17,500 nt of DNA from assembly GCA_902459845.2 (NCBI GenBank), contig CABPSV020000167.1, positions 1 to 17,500 of the forward strand, given 5' to 3'. This DNA is from Hepatocystis sp. ex Piliocolobus tephrosceles (taxonomy: Eukaryota > Apicomplexa > Aconoidasida > Haemosporida > Plasmodiidae). The translations under genes were made by a program, and so were the position numbers. The notes beneath the pieces were generated by a model, which did not search any database, was not told the DNA's origin, and was given only the letters and a program-made list of their open reading frames with translations. Positions 1-8,830 of this stretch are shown in pieces. Each line of letters starts with the position of its first letter. Positions within the stretch are counted from its first letter, which is position 1.

Positions 1-1
1 T

Positions 2-244
2 TTATCAAATAATGTTAATTTATCAAATAATGTTAATTTATCAAATAATGTTAATTTATCAAATAATGTTAATTTATCAAATAATGTTAATTTATCAAAT
101 AATGTTAATTTATCCGATAATGTTAATTTATCAAATAATGTTAATTTATCAAATAATGTTAATTTATCAAATAATGTTAATTTATCAAATAATGTTAATT
201 TATCAAATAATGTTAATTTATCAAATAATGTTAATTTATCAAAT
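2..244 (+). repeat. 18-bp in-frame tandem array, NNVNLS repeat
   Basis: Thirteen 18-bp units (ttatcaaataatgttaat) run from 2 to 235, with a partial copy to 244. Twelve are identical. The seventh (110-127) has two adjacent changes, giving Ser-Asp in place of Ser-Asn. The array touches the window edge, so its true length is unknown. Confidence 0.97.
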
Positions 245-3200
245 ATAAGTGAAACAAATAATAATGACAACATTGTAGAGAACATAAATAACGAAAAATC
301 TAATTTTATAAAAAACAAACAAAAGTCAAAATCGAAGTTAAAATCAAAAAAAAAGTCTACTAATATAAATCCAATTGAAGAATATTATAAAAAAAATTAT
401 GAAAACGAAATAAATAAAGAAGAACTAAACCTTTGTGACATATATCATGTTATATATACAGCTAGTCATTTTTATTGTAATATTTTATTTTTGGAATTTC
501 TTAAAAATTGTATAAATCAATACTATATGTTTAATTATATAAAAAAAAAAATTCAAATATATAAACAAAGTATAACAACAAAAAAGGTAGAGACCATTGC
601 TTCGTGTTATAACTACAATTTCAACGATAAGGATAATCTTTTACATGTATATATTGATTTATATCCGTTCGAGTTAGAAGAACAAATGTACTTTCACTTT
701 AATAAAACAGCTTTTATAAGTATAAATAGCGAACAGAGCAAAAATAAAACAATAATTTTAAAATTTACTATGAACAACCAAAATGGAAATATTAAGGTGT
801 TTATGTGGCCATTTAGTTTTTTTTTTAAAAAGGGTTTGACAGTGGAAGGTCAAACAGAAGGTGGGGCAACAGAAGGTGGGGCAACAGAAGGTGGAGCAAC
901 AGAAGGTGGAGCAACAGAAGAGGATCAAACAAAAGAGGGTCAAACAAAAGAGGTCGAAACGCACAAATTTGATAACATTTTGACATATTACGAATTTTGC
1001 TTTTGCAAACTTATAAAAAAAAAAATAAAAAAATTATTGGTTTATAACCCTATTTGTATGTATTTGGAAACTTGGTTAATCAAAGTATCCAATTGTTTAG
1101 TATATTTTTTATTTTCTATTTTGAAAACATTTTGTTTAAGTAGGTATAATAACAATAAAGTTAGACTTAAGTATAATAGGGACATACATAAAATAGAAAC
1201 TTTAATTGAAAAAAAAAAAAATATCAAAATATTAAAAAAAGAAATAAAAACAAAAAAGAAACCATTGTATTATCAATCATTTACTAATTTTAACGATATG
1301 AAAAAAAAAGAAATAGAGTTTAAAAGAAATATAATAAGTTTTTACAAACTAGTATTAAATTATTTTTTTGATTTTGATTATATTAGGGAAGAGTTAAATT
1401 TGGTTCGTTCGGGTTTAAGTAGTGGCAGTATTGGTAGTAGTGGCAGTAGTGACAATACAAGTAGTGACAGTGGCAGCGCAGAAATATGCGATATGTCCAC
1501 CTACTTCCTAGACAAACATGAAATAAAAAATAAAATAAAAATAGTTAAAGTAAAAAATGAAAAAAAAAAAAAAAAAAAAAAAGAAACAAGTGGATATTTT
1601 TATATAATGAGATATAAATTTTATGAGCAAAAAATAGATTTATTTATGGATTCAGAAAAGGGTAAATTTATTTTTAAATGCCACTGGGAAGATATTTTTA
1701 TAAATCTTATTGGTTTGCATTACAATTTGAAATTAATAATATATATTATTTATTTATTAAAACATTTTTCTTTATATATATATTTTTATAATTTATTAAA
1801 AATTAATTTTGTTAATTTATTACCTGGTAATGCTCAAATTATTAGTAGTAAAAATATGAATAATAATAATGTTGATATTAGTAATAATAATGTTGATATT
1901 AGTAATAATAATGTTAATAATAATATTAATAATAATATTAATAATAGTGTTAATAATAATAGTGGAAATTTTAAATTAATTAATAATTATATGAACAGTC
2001 AATTTTTTTATTATAAATTACAATTATATGACTTTTTAAAAGAATATAATTATTCAATAAATATAGACTTAACAAATTTTTTAAGCAACCTTTTTGAATA
2101 TATAGATTTTTGGTATTATATTTATGCACCTAAAAGAGATATTATTTCTTCATTTGATAATTATTATGAACAATTCGAGTCGTTTATGCGAAATATTATT
2201 CATTCGACAGGTAGCGATCGTAACAGTAGTAGTAGCGATGGTAATAGTAGTAGTAGCGATGGTAATAGTAGTAGTAGCGATGGTAATAGTAGTAGTAGCG
2301 ATGGTAATAGTAGTAGTAGCGATGGTAATAGTAGTAGTAGCGATGGTAATAGTAGTAGTAGTAGTAGAGCTGACGACAGTAATGTTGCTGAAGAAGATAT
2401 GCTCCACTCGAATGATTATAAAAAGAGAAAAACAAAAAATGGTATTGTAAAAAAACGTAAAAAAAATAAGTTTTATAGACATTCTTTTTTTACAGTTTTT
2501 TATTATACTATTTATATAAAAGATAACATACCCGTGTTATTATGTTTGTTTGTTGAAAAAAATTATATTTTTCAAACTTTTATTATTATATCGTATGAAA
2601 AAAATGATGAATACGATGAGGAAATAATAGAGGAAGGAATTGATTTTAATAAAAAAAAAAAAAATGTACAAGGTAACTATAAAGTTAACAGGTTGAGAAT
2701 TGAAAAAGACGAACAAAGAAATGAACAAAGAAATGAACAAAGAAATGATGAAAGAAATGAACAAAGAAATGATGAAAGAAATGATGAAAGAAATGAAGAC
2801 AAAAATGAAGAAAGAAATGAAGAAAGAAATGAAGAAAGAAATGAAGTAAAGGACAAACAAAAAAACAATTTTGTTATACCACTTATTCATAAAAAATATC
2901 GAATAAATAAAAATATGGTTTCTTATTTTCATGGTTTAAAAGAATTAATAAATAAATTTACAAGTATGTTTATTACATTAAAAAAAATAGCACAGATATA
3001 TTCTTTTGCTCCATTTTGGTTTACTCGTTGTGATCTATTCAATGAGTATCCTCCGATTTGGAAAAACACAAACAATAAACAAAATTATCAAAAAAAAAAA
3101 TATAACATAAATCCAATTTCCCATTATATTGATGATAAAAGTTATGAATATTTCAAAAATAATGAAAATAAAAAACATAGTATTGATTTACAATATTTTA

Positions 3201-6200
3201 TAAATAAGTATGATAAATCTAATAATTCTGAATATATAAATACAAAATATTCTGAAAACTATTTGAGTGATTATATGTTATGTTTTCAGTTTACGCTGAA
3301 TAAAATGTATTTTATTAGTAAGGGGCTACTACCTACTAAGCGAAAAGAAGCACAGCAAGGTGAACCGACCGAACAAACCAAACCGAACGAACAAAACAAA
3401 CTGAAAGAACAAACCAAACCGAACGAACAAAACAAACTGAAAGAACAAACCAAACGGAACGAACAAAACAAACTGAAAGAACAAACCAAACGGAACGAAC
3501 AAAGTAAAGAAGAAAAACAGTTTTTTATGAAAATCCTTCCATGCGGCTCCTTTTATTTAACAATCCTAATTAAGCAAAAAACATATATAAAAGTAAAAAG
3601 TGTGGATGACCTAAAAAATGAAGATACTTTATCTATTTTTTACGAACATGTAATTATAAATATGATCGTACAAAAAAGGAAAAAAAAAAAAAAGTGGAGT
3701 GATGGTATGAATAGTGGTGACCTGGACACACAGGAAAAAATCACTGAACAAAAAAACTGTGAAAAAAACTGTGAAAATATATGTGAAAAAAACTGTGAAA
3801 ATATATGTGAAAAAAACTGTGAAAATATATGTGAAAAAAACTGTGAAAATATATGTGAAAAAAACTGTGAAAATATATGTCAAAAAAAAGGTCAAAAAAA
3901 AAGAAGTAAAACACGAAAGGATAACTGGGTATTATTGACAAAAATTGATTTGTTTATTAAAGATGAATCCTCAATAAAAAATATTATATTTTTATTTTTT
4001 GTTATAATTAAAATTTATTCAAATTTATACATCTTTAATGAATTATATTATTTAGAACATTCACCATTAAACAAAATTTTTAACATAATTGAATGTTCTC
4101 TATTTCGAATAAAAATAGAATATTTTGGTAGTGGTAGTGGTAGTGGTAGTGGTAGTGGTAGTGGTAGTGGTAGTGGTAGTGGTAGTGGTAGTGGTAGTGG
4201 TAGTGGTAGTGGTAGTGGTAGTGGTAGTACTGAAAGATTAACCAGTTGTATGATAAACCTAGACCTTTTTAATGGTCAACTGCCAATAAATGCTGATAAA
4301 CAGTACTTAAATATTCTGAACGATCAGGATGAAAAAAATTGTTCAACAAAACTAGAAGAGTTAATTTTTACAGAGATGGACGAGCTGGATACAACTCTCA
4401 ACACAGTTGTTAGTGTGGATAATAGTGCTGATACAGGTAAATACAATAATAATAAAAATCAGCAGAAGAATAATCAGGAATACCAAAATTTCAAACATAA
4501 TAACTTAGAAAATTACTCAAACACAGTTTTAGATCATATTTTATTTATCAATATTATATTTAATTGTTCACTTAATGTTATTAATAAAATATATATAAAA
4601 GAAAAAAAAAAATTATATTTGTATTTAAAAAAATGTAAAAGTATTTTTAAGCTGTTAAAACTAATATGTTTAACTTTTGAATTTCATAAAAATATATATA
4701 CCCTTATAAATGAAACAAACGATCATTTAAATAAAATAAATTTGTTAAATCCAGTAAACGATTTAAAATATTTTGATTTATTTTATGAAAATATTTTTAC
4801 AATTAGCATAATATTTAATGAATTTCTTCAAATAGATGGTTTTATTTTATCATTTTTTATAATTCTTCAACCAGAAGATTATTTAAAAGTTATTATTATT
4901 CCGCATTATACAAGATGTGGCATAGGTATAGGTAAAACACATGAAGGAAACATAGCAGTAAAATCTTTTTATAAAAAAATGAAAAACCAAAAATCTTTCA
5001 ATCTTTTTAGTGACGATACTTTTGATGGTGGTTATGATGGTGGTTATGATGGTGGTGATGATAGTAGAAGACTAAACAAAGATGTAGGAACAAATTTTAA
5101 AAAAACTGTTTTATTTTATAATAATATAAATAAACAGTCGAAAATAAACATAAAAAATTACATTATAATTGATAATATGAGTGAAACAAGATTATTTATT
5201 TATTTATTTTTAAAATTTTTTAATATATTAAATAATAGTGATAATACAACGAATGTAAAATATTATGCTATAAAGGTTGGTACTAAAAATTATTTTGATA
5301 GTAATAATCCCTCTCCAACAGGAGATTTGGATAAAGGTAATGTAGTTGGTAATAAGTTATTTCAACAACAGCATGAATTTTTAAATAGTGATGAAGCAAT
5401 ATTAATGAATAGTAACAGCCGAAATGGAGGGAAAAATGACATCTTAAGTGAAGAGAGTTTTTTTATAGATTTAAAAATATTCGAAGATTATGACATGTTT
5501 TTTAATAATATAAAATATTTATTAAAATATATGAACAAAATAATATTAGTACAATTAAATTTTTATATTCCGTTTTTTCTTTCAACTGTATTATATCCAT
5601 TCATTGAATTTTTACGAACGACAAAAGTATGGTTTGTTTTGTTTGATTGTTTAAAAATTCATTATACCAATATAACTTTAAAAGGGTCATCAGATATAAA
5701 TAATATTTTTGAATATATAACAGCTGTAAAAAGGAAAAATAAAACGTTAAATAATTTTGGTAATAATTTAAAAGGTAATGATAATCAAGAGGCAAACATA
5801 AAAAAAAAACAAATCGCACAAGAGGAACAAAATGTAATTACAGTGAACAATATACAAACAAATAACAGTAATAACGACAGTAATAATAACAGTAATAACG
5901 ACAGTAATAATAACAGTAATAACGACAGTAATAATGACAATAAAAACGACAGTAATAATGACAGTAACAAAGACAATGACAGTAATATATATAATGACAG
6001 TAATATGTATAATGATATATATATACATATTGTCTGGTTTTTGTATATTTTTAAAACACCACATATAAGATTGTTACAAAAGTTAAAAAAAAAAAATCAC
6101 AAAAGAAAACGTAACACCATTATGGTAAATGTTAATGATTGTAATGACTACCATGTTAGTAATTCTGAAGAATCGGACTTTATATATTACAACAGTAGTA

Positions 6201-8128
6201 GTAATAGTAGTAGTAATAGTAGTAGTAGTATTAGTAGTAGTAATAGTAGTAGTAGTATTAGTAGTAGTATTAGTAGCAATAGCAGCAGTAATAGTAGCAA
6301 CGAAATAATAACAAAAAGAATTCGAATTGGTGGTATAAATGAAGAAGACAACAACAAGAACAATAAATCGGTCGAACAGGGTGACATAAAAAACAATAAC
6401 ATTATAAATGGTATCAGAATAGAAGAAGAAAAAAATGAAAAAACAAACGAAAAAAAAAAAAAAGAAAAAAACGAAGAAAAAAACGAAGAAAAAAAAAAAG
6501 AAAAAAACGAAGAAATAATATACAATGGTTTATTATTAAATGATTATACTGATAGCACAAATAAAATAACTACAGAACAATTAATGTATATTACTAATGC
6601 TTATACATATAATAATAATTATATTTTTTTAAATGAACATAAACCAACAGATATAGTTTTATTAAAAAAAATGTGTTTAAGGTATTATACTTTACAACAT
6701 TGGACTAAAGAAAACATGTTTAAATTGAAAAAAAAGAAAGAAGTAAATGATAGTAGTATATATGTTAATACATATGGTACTAAACGTAATAGTAAGGGTA
6801 AAGATGGTAAACACCGATTAAAAGAAATGGAGACTCCCAATTCGATTATATACATGGAACAAGAAAAAAATATATTCTCAAAAAAAGGATTTAATAATAT
6901 AATAAATAATTATAGTATAAATAATATAATACATTCGATTAGTATTTATTATGAAAATGTCGGTGAAACAATAGATGAAAAACATACTTGGTTTTATTGT
7001 AATGCGAAACATAATTTAGAAAAAAACGATAAAAATATTAATAACGAAACAGTAAATGGTACAAAAAAAAAAAAAAAAAAAAATTGTTTTTTTTTAATAG
7101 CACAGACGAATATATTAAATAATGTGAGTAAGTTGAATTCAGCTTTAAATACTATTTATAAATTTATAAAAATATGGTTTTTAAAAATGGATTTTATTAA
7201 TATTCGAACTTTTTTTTTATTACTTAATGAAATAATTAATGATAAAAAAAGTATATGTGAATTAAGCTCTTTATTGTTTAATTGTATTTTATCATATTAT
7301 GAACATTTGAACTTTTGGATTGCACAAAAATTTACAAACGTATCTGTTCCTTTTATCGAATTAATGTTTGTTCCAAGTGAACGTAAAGACATATGTAGTA
7401 GTACCATAAACAGTAGCACATGTGATAGTACCATAAGTAGTGGCATATATACTAAACAAGAAAAATTCTTAAAAAATGAAAAATTATTAAAAAAAGAATT
7501 TTATTTTTTTGAAGAAGCTGTTGCTTCTATTAATAATATGAAAGAAGTCTATTACAAAATGGAAGAAAATTATACAAACATAAAACCATTGTTAAATGAA
7601 AAAAAAAAGACAAATTCTAATACAACATTTACAATGATGGAAGATAGTTATAAAGAAAAAATAGTAGTACCACCTCCAAATGATATATGTAATGAAATTA
7701 TATCAACAGAAGGAAATGGAAACAGTGATAAAAACAACGTACATAATGAAACAACATATATGAACAATAAAATTTATATTAAATATAAACTTTGGAAATA
7801 TATGCCCTGTCCATTTAAAAATATAATATTATATAAAAAAGAGTTATATAACGATATAAATAAAAATAATACAAATATTACTTTATCTATTAAAATATCA
7901 TCTATACCTATACAAAATTTAAACGATGTTTATATAAATGGAGAAACATTTGTTAAGTTTCTTGTTTCAAATAAAATTGATCTGAATATAGCCCATGAAA
8001 GAGTTATGAATACTTTACAAAAATATAACTTAACTGCTAATTACTCATTAGTTGCCGCTCATACAGTTCTACACATTTCGACTTTTGAGTTATTGGGCAA
8101 TAAAGAGGAGGAAAAAAAGGGAGAATAA
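2..8128 (+). CDS. cg2: Giant low-complexity Plasmodium protein, 5' end outside window; candidate Cg2 orthologue
   Basis: The frame is open without a stop from base 2 to the TAA at 8126-8128, giving 2,708 residues with the N-terminus missing. The codon at 491 is TTG inside this open frame, not a start; translation of 2-490 is plainly coding (13 NNVNLS-type repeats, then a lysine-rich stretch). I recognise no domain. Non-repetitive blocks rich in Leu, Ile, Phe, Tyr and Asn alternate with repeat arrays. Some hydrophobic stretches (near 1711-1830, 3976-4050, 5194-5235) could be membrane or buried helices; I cannot tell which. The C-terminal ~100 residues (from about 7795) are repeat-free and probably a folded unit. 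No intron is evident. Identity as Cg2 is an inference from size (about 320 kDa in the window alone; Cg2 is reported near 330 kDa) and from the neighbouring CKYS glutaredoxin gene. The function of Cg2 is unknown to me. Confidence 0.8.
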   Translation, partial: LSNNVNLSNNVNLSNNVNLSNNVNLSNNVNLSNNVNLSDNVNLSNNVNLSNNVNLSNNVNLSNNVNLSNNVNLSNNVNLSNISETNNNDNIVENINNEKSNFIKNKQKSKSKLKSKKKSTNINPIEEYYKKNYENEINKEELNLCDIYHVIYTASHFYCNILFLEFLKNCINQYYMFNYIKKKIQIYKQSITTKKVETIASCYNYNFNDKDNLLHVYIDLYPFELEEQMYFHFNKTAFISINSEQSKNKTIILKFTMNNQNGNIKVFMWPFSFFFKKGLTVEGQTEGGATEGGATEGGATEGGATEEDQTKEGQTKEVETHKFDNILTYYEFCFCKLIKKKIKKLLVYNPICMYLETWLIKVSNCLVYFLFSILKTFCLSRYNNNKVRLKYNRDIHKIETLIEKKKNIKILKKEIKTKKKPLYYQSFTNFNDMKKKEIEFKRNIISFYKLVLNYFFDFDYIREELNLVRSGLSSGSIGSSGSSDNTSSDSGSAEICDMSTYFLDKHEIKNKIKIVKVKNEKKKKKKKETSGYFYIMRYKFYEQKIDLFMDSEKGKFIFKCHWEDIFINLIGLHYNLKLIIYIIYLLKHFSLYIYFYNLLKINFVNLLPGNAQIISSKNMNNNNVDISNNNVDISNNNVNNNINNNINNSVNNNSGNFKLINNYMNSQFFYYKLQLYDFLKEYNYSINIDLTNFLSNLFEYIDFWYYIYAPKRDIISSFDNYYEQFESFMRNIIHSTGSDRNSSSSDGNSSSSDGNSSSSDGNSSSSDGNSSSSDGNSSSSDGNSSSSSRADDSNVAEEDMLHSNDYKKRKTKNGIVKKRKKNKFYRHSFFTVFYYTIYIKDNIPVLLCLFVEKNYIFQTFIIISYEKNDEYDEEIIEEGIDFNKKKKNVQGNYKVNRLRIEKDEQRNEQRNEQRNDERNEQRNDERNDERNEDKNEERNEERNEERNEVKDKQKNNFVIPLIHKKYRINKNMVSYFHGLKELINKFTSMFITLKKIAQIYSFAPFWFTRCDLFNEYPPIWKNTNNKQNYQKKKYNINPISHYIDDKSYEYFKNNENKKHSIDLQYFINKYDKSNNSEYINTKYSENYLSDYMLCFQFTLNKMYFISKGLLPTKRKEAQQGEPTEQTKPNEQNKLKEQTKPNEQNKLKEQTKRNEQNKLKEQTKRNEQSKEEKQFFMKILPCGSFYLTILIKQKTYIKVKSVDDLKNEDTLSIFYEHVIINMIVQKRKKKKKWSDGMNSGDLDTQEKITEQKNCEKNCENICEKNCENICEKNCENICEKNCENICEKNCENICQKKGQKKRSKTRKDNWVLLTKIDLFIKDESSIKNIIFLFFVIIKIYSNLYIFNELYYLEHSPLNKIFNIIECSLFRIKIEYFGSGSGSGSGSGSGSGSGSGSGSGSGSGSGSGSGSTERLTSCMINLDLFNGQLPINADKQYLNILNDQDEKNCSTKLEELIFTEMDELDTTLNTVVSVDNSADTGKYNNNKNQQKNNQEYQNFKHNNLENYSNTVLDHILFINIIFNCSLNVINKIYIKEKKKLYLYLKKCKSIFKLLKLICLTFEFHKNIYTLINETNDHLNKINLLNPVNDLKYFDLFYENIFTISIIFNEFLQIDGFILSFFIILQPEDYLKVIIIPHYTRCGIGIGKTHEGNIAVKSFYKKMKNQKSFNLFSDDTFDGGYDGGYDGGDDSRRLNKDVGTNFKKTVLFYNNINKQSKINIKNYIIIDNMSETRLFIYLFLKFFNILNNSDNTTNVKYYAIKVGTKNYFDSNNPSPTGDLDKGNVVGNKLFQQQHEFLNSDEAILMNSNSRNGGKNDILSEESFFIDLKIFEDYDMFFNNIKYLLKYMNKIILVQLNFYIPFFLSTVLYPFIEFLRTTKVWFVLFDCLKIHYTNITLKGSSDINNIFEYITAVKRKNKTLNNFGNNLKGNDNQEANIKKKQIAQEEQNVITVNNIQTNNSNNDSNNNSNNDSNNNSNNDSNNDNKNDSNNDSNKDNDSNIYNDSNMYNDIYIHIVWFLYIFKTPHIRLLQKLKKKNHKRKRNTIMVNVNDCNDYHVSNSEESDFIYYNSSSNSSSNSSSSISSSNSSSSISSSISSNSSSNSSNEIITKRIRIGGINEEDNNKNNKSVEQGDIKNNNIINGIRIEEEKNEKTNEKKKKEKNEEKNEEKKKEKNEEIIYNGLLLNDYTDSTNKITTEQLMYITNAYTYNNNYIFLNEHKPTDIVLLKKMCLRYYTLQHWTKENMFKLKKKKEVNDSSIYVNTYGTKRNSKGKDGKHRLKEMETPNSIIYMEQEKNIFSKKGFNNIINNYSINNIIHSISIYYENVGETIDEKHTWFYCNAKHNLEKNDKNINNETVNGTKKKKKKNCFFLIAQTNILNNVSKLNSALNTIYKFIKIWFLKMDFINIRTFFLLLNEIINDKKSICELSSLLFNCILSYYEHLNFWIAQKFTNVSVPFIELMFVPSERKDICSSTINSSTCDSTISSGIYTKQEKFLKNEKLLKKEFYFFEEAVASINNMKEVYYKMEENYTNIKPLLNEKKKTNSNTTFTMMEDSYKEKIVVPPPNDICNEIISTEGNGNSDKNNVHNETTYMNNKIYIKYKLWKYMPCPFKNIILYKKELYNDINKNNTNITLSIKISSIPIQNLNDVYINGETFVKFLVSNKIDLNIAHERVMNTLQKYNLTANYSLVAAHTVLHISTFELLGNKEEEKKGE
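845..961 (+). repeat. 15-bp in-frame array, EGGAT/KEGQT repeat
   Basis: Eight consecutive 15-bp units encode EGQT-type, then four EGGAT copies (857-916), then EEDQT, KEGQT and KEVET. It is unusually G-rich for this gene and strongly acidic, directly after a hydrophobic Phe-rich stretch. Confidence 0.9.
1411..1475 (+). repeat. Ser-Gly low-complexity tract
   Basis: Degenerate agtggcagt-type units encode a flexible Ser/Gly linker within the giant protein. A poly-lysine run of about eight codons follows near 1559-1582. Confidence 0.8.
1855..1970 (+). repeat. Asn-rich array, NNNVDIS repeat
   Basis: A 21-bp unit encoding NNNVDIS occurs about two and a half times, then decays into Asn/Ile/Val-rich sequence. 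This is typical Plasmodium asparagine low complexity. Confidence 0.85.
2222..2365 (+). repeat. 21-bp in-frame array, NSSSSDG repeat
   Basis: Six near-identical 21-bp units encoding NSSSSDG run from 2222 to 2347, followed by a truncated unit. Codon use is homogeneous between copies (the same AGC before GAT each time), which points to recent expansion. Confidence 0.95.
2711..2854 (+). repeat. 12-bp in-frame array, EQRN/DERN/EERN repeat
   Basis: Eleven 12-bp units (gaacaaagaaat and variants) encode highly charged tetrapeptides EQRN, DERN, EDKN and EERN, with a degenerate twelfth unit. It probably forms an extended charged helix or a disordered stretch. Confidence 0.95.
3371..3508 (+). repeat. 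36-bp in-frame array, EQTKPNEQNKLK repeat
   Basis: Three full 36-bp units and one partial unit. The first two carry Pro (CCG) and the later two Arg (CGG) at position 5, so a single C-to-G change was copied between units. The composition is richer in C than the flanking sequence. Confidence 0.95.
3758..3880 (+). repeat. 24-bp in-frame array with cysteines, CEKNCENI repeat
   Basis: Five identical 24-bp units encode CEKNCENI, followed by one more Cys codon at 3878-3880, giving eleven cysteines at regular four-residue spacing. A lysine-rich stretch follows. Confidence 0.97.
4127..4228 (+). repeat. (Gly-Ser)17 hexanucleotide array
   Basis: Seventeen perfect copies of ggtagt encode alternating Gly-Ser. 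It is a 50% GC island in very A+T-rich DNA and should act as a flexible linker. Confidence 0.98.
5024..5059 (+). repeat. 12-bp array, DGGY repeat
   Basis: Three 12-bp units (gatggtggttat), the third with Asp in place of Tyr. Confidence 0.9.
5856..6000 (+). repeat. Asn/Ser/Asp low-complexity tract
   Basis: Interleaved AAT/AAC, AGT and GAC codons make NNDSNNNS-type repeats, about 45 residues, decaying into NDSNIYNDSNMY at the 3' end. Confidence 0.9.
6190..6300 (+). repeat. Serine-rich trinucleotide array
   Basis: AGT runs interrupted by AAT or ATT encode a Ser tract with scattered Asn and Ile, about 37 residues. Confidence 0.9.
6424..6516 (+). repeat. Lys/Glu charged tract
   Basis: GAAAAAAACGAAGAAAAA-like units encode a KEKNEEK-type charged segment of about 30 residues in the giant protein. 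Confidence 0.85.
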
Positions 8129-8212
8129 AAAAAGGTGAATAAAAAAAAGGTGAATAAAAACAGGTGAATAAAAACAGGTGAATAAAAACAGGTGAATAAA
8201 AACAGGTGAATA
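8120..8212 (+). repeat. 14-bp array spanning the stop codon of the giant gene
   Basis: Unit ggtgaataaaaaca. Copies lie at 8120-8133 (variant carrying the TAA at 8126-8128), 8134-8148 (one extra A), then four identical copies at 8149-8204 and a partial one. The period is not a multiple of three, unlike the arrays inside the reading frame, so the array belongs to the 3' UTR but begins within the last two codons. Confidence 0.95.
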
Positions 8213-8384
8213 TGAATTGCCAATAAAAATTGCTCATAAAAAGTACGCATAAAAATGAGAGGGAAAAAAAAAAAAAAAAAAAAATATATATACATATGTA
8301 TATATACATATACATATACATGTATACCTCCCCTTTTTTAACAACAAAAAACAAACAAATGAATGAATGATACTTTTTTTTGTG

Positions 8385-8417
8385 TGTTTTCTTTTCCCAT
8401 TATAAAAAAAGAAAACA
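8385..8417. repeat. Perfect 11-bp inverted repeat (hairpin 1)
   Basis: Left arm 8385-8395 (tgttttctttt) and right arm 8407-8417 pair perfectly around an 11-base loop, in the likely 3' UTR of the giant gene. It could be a processing or termination structure, but inverted repeats arise easily in A+T-rich DNA. Confidence 0.7.
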
Positions 8418-8495
8418 AAAAAAAATATTAATTATTAATGTTAATGCATAGCACTTTTTTTTAAGTTCGTTTTTTCCCTTATGAAATAATAACAC

Positions 8496-8544
8496 TTTTT
8501 TTTTTTATGTTTTACATTTCCATTTTAAAACATAAAAAAAAAAA
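8496..8544. repeat. Perfect 19-bp inverted repeat (hairpin 2)
   Basis: Left arm 8496-8514 (eleven T then atgtttta) and right arm 8526-8544 are perfectly complementary with an 11-base loop, the same loop length as hairpin 1 about 80 bp upstream. Any function is inferred. Confidence 0.75.
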
Positions 8545-8660
8545 AAATAAAAAAAAAAAAAAATAAAAAAAAAACTTTTAATATAGTCACCAATATAAAA
8601 CATTATTAACATAATTTGTCATATACATGTATTAACACTTTTTTTTTTGTAAATTTTGTA

Positions 8661-8830
8661 ACGAACACGTTTTATTTTTAACGAGCATGTTTTGTTTTTA
8701 ACATGTACATTTCATTTTCAATACGTACGTTTCATTTTCAATACGTACGTTTCATTTTCAATACGTACGTTTCATTTTCAACACTTATGTTTTGTTTTTA
8801 ATGCGTATGTTTATTCTTAATACGTGTAAG
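8661..8830. repeat. 20-bp minisatellite with palindromic ACGTACGT core
   Basis: Eight exact-length 20-bp units (8661-8820) plus half a unit. The central three (8721-8780) are identical: atacgtacgtttcattttca. The outer copies are increasingly diverged. Units 3 to 6 each contain GTAC inside an 8-bp palindrome. The array lies about 550 bp upstream of the glutaredoxin start codon. Confidence 0.9.

Noticed and set aside
12..248. 78-codon MLIYQI repeat frame
   Set aside because: It is an alternative-frame reading of the 18-bp NNVNLS array; any 18-bp repeat without stops is open in several frames.
491..493. Start of the giant gene at 491
   Set aside because: The codon is TTG, and the same frame is open and clearly coding back to base 2, so the gene is truncated by the window edge.
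2124..2482. Val/Thr/Tyr repeat open frames on both strands
   Set aside because: Shadows of the 21-bp NSSSSDG array within the giant gene.
2..8128. Mediator subunit MED14 or another named scaffold for the giant protein
   Set aside because: Large size and alternating blocks brought it to mind, but I found no motif that supports it.
8661..8830. CRISPR-like regular array
   Set aside because: Direct tandem units without spacers, in eukaryotic DNA; it is a minisatellite.
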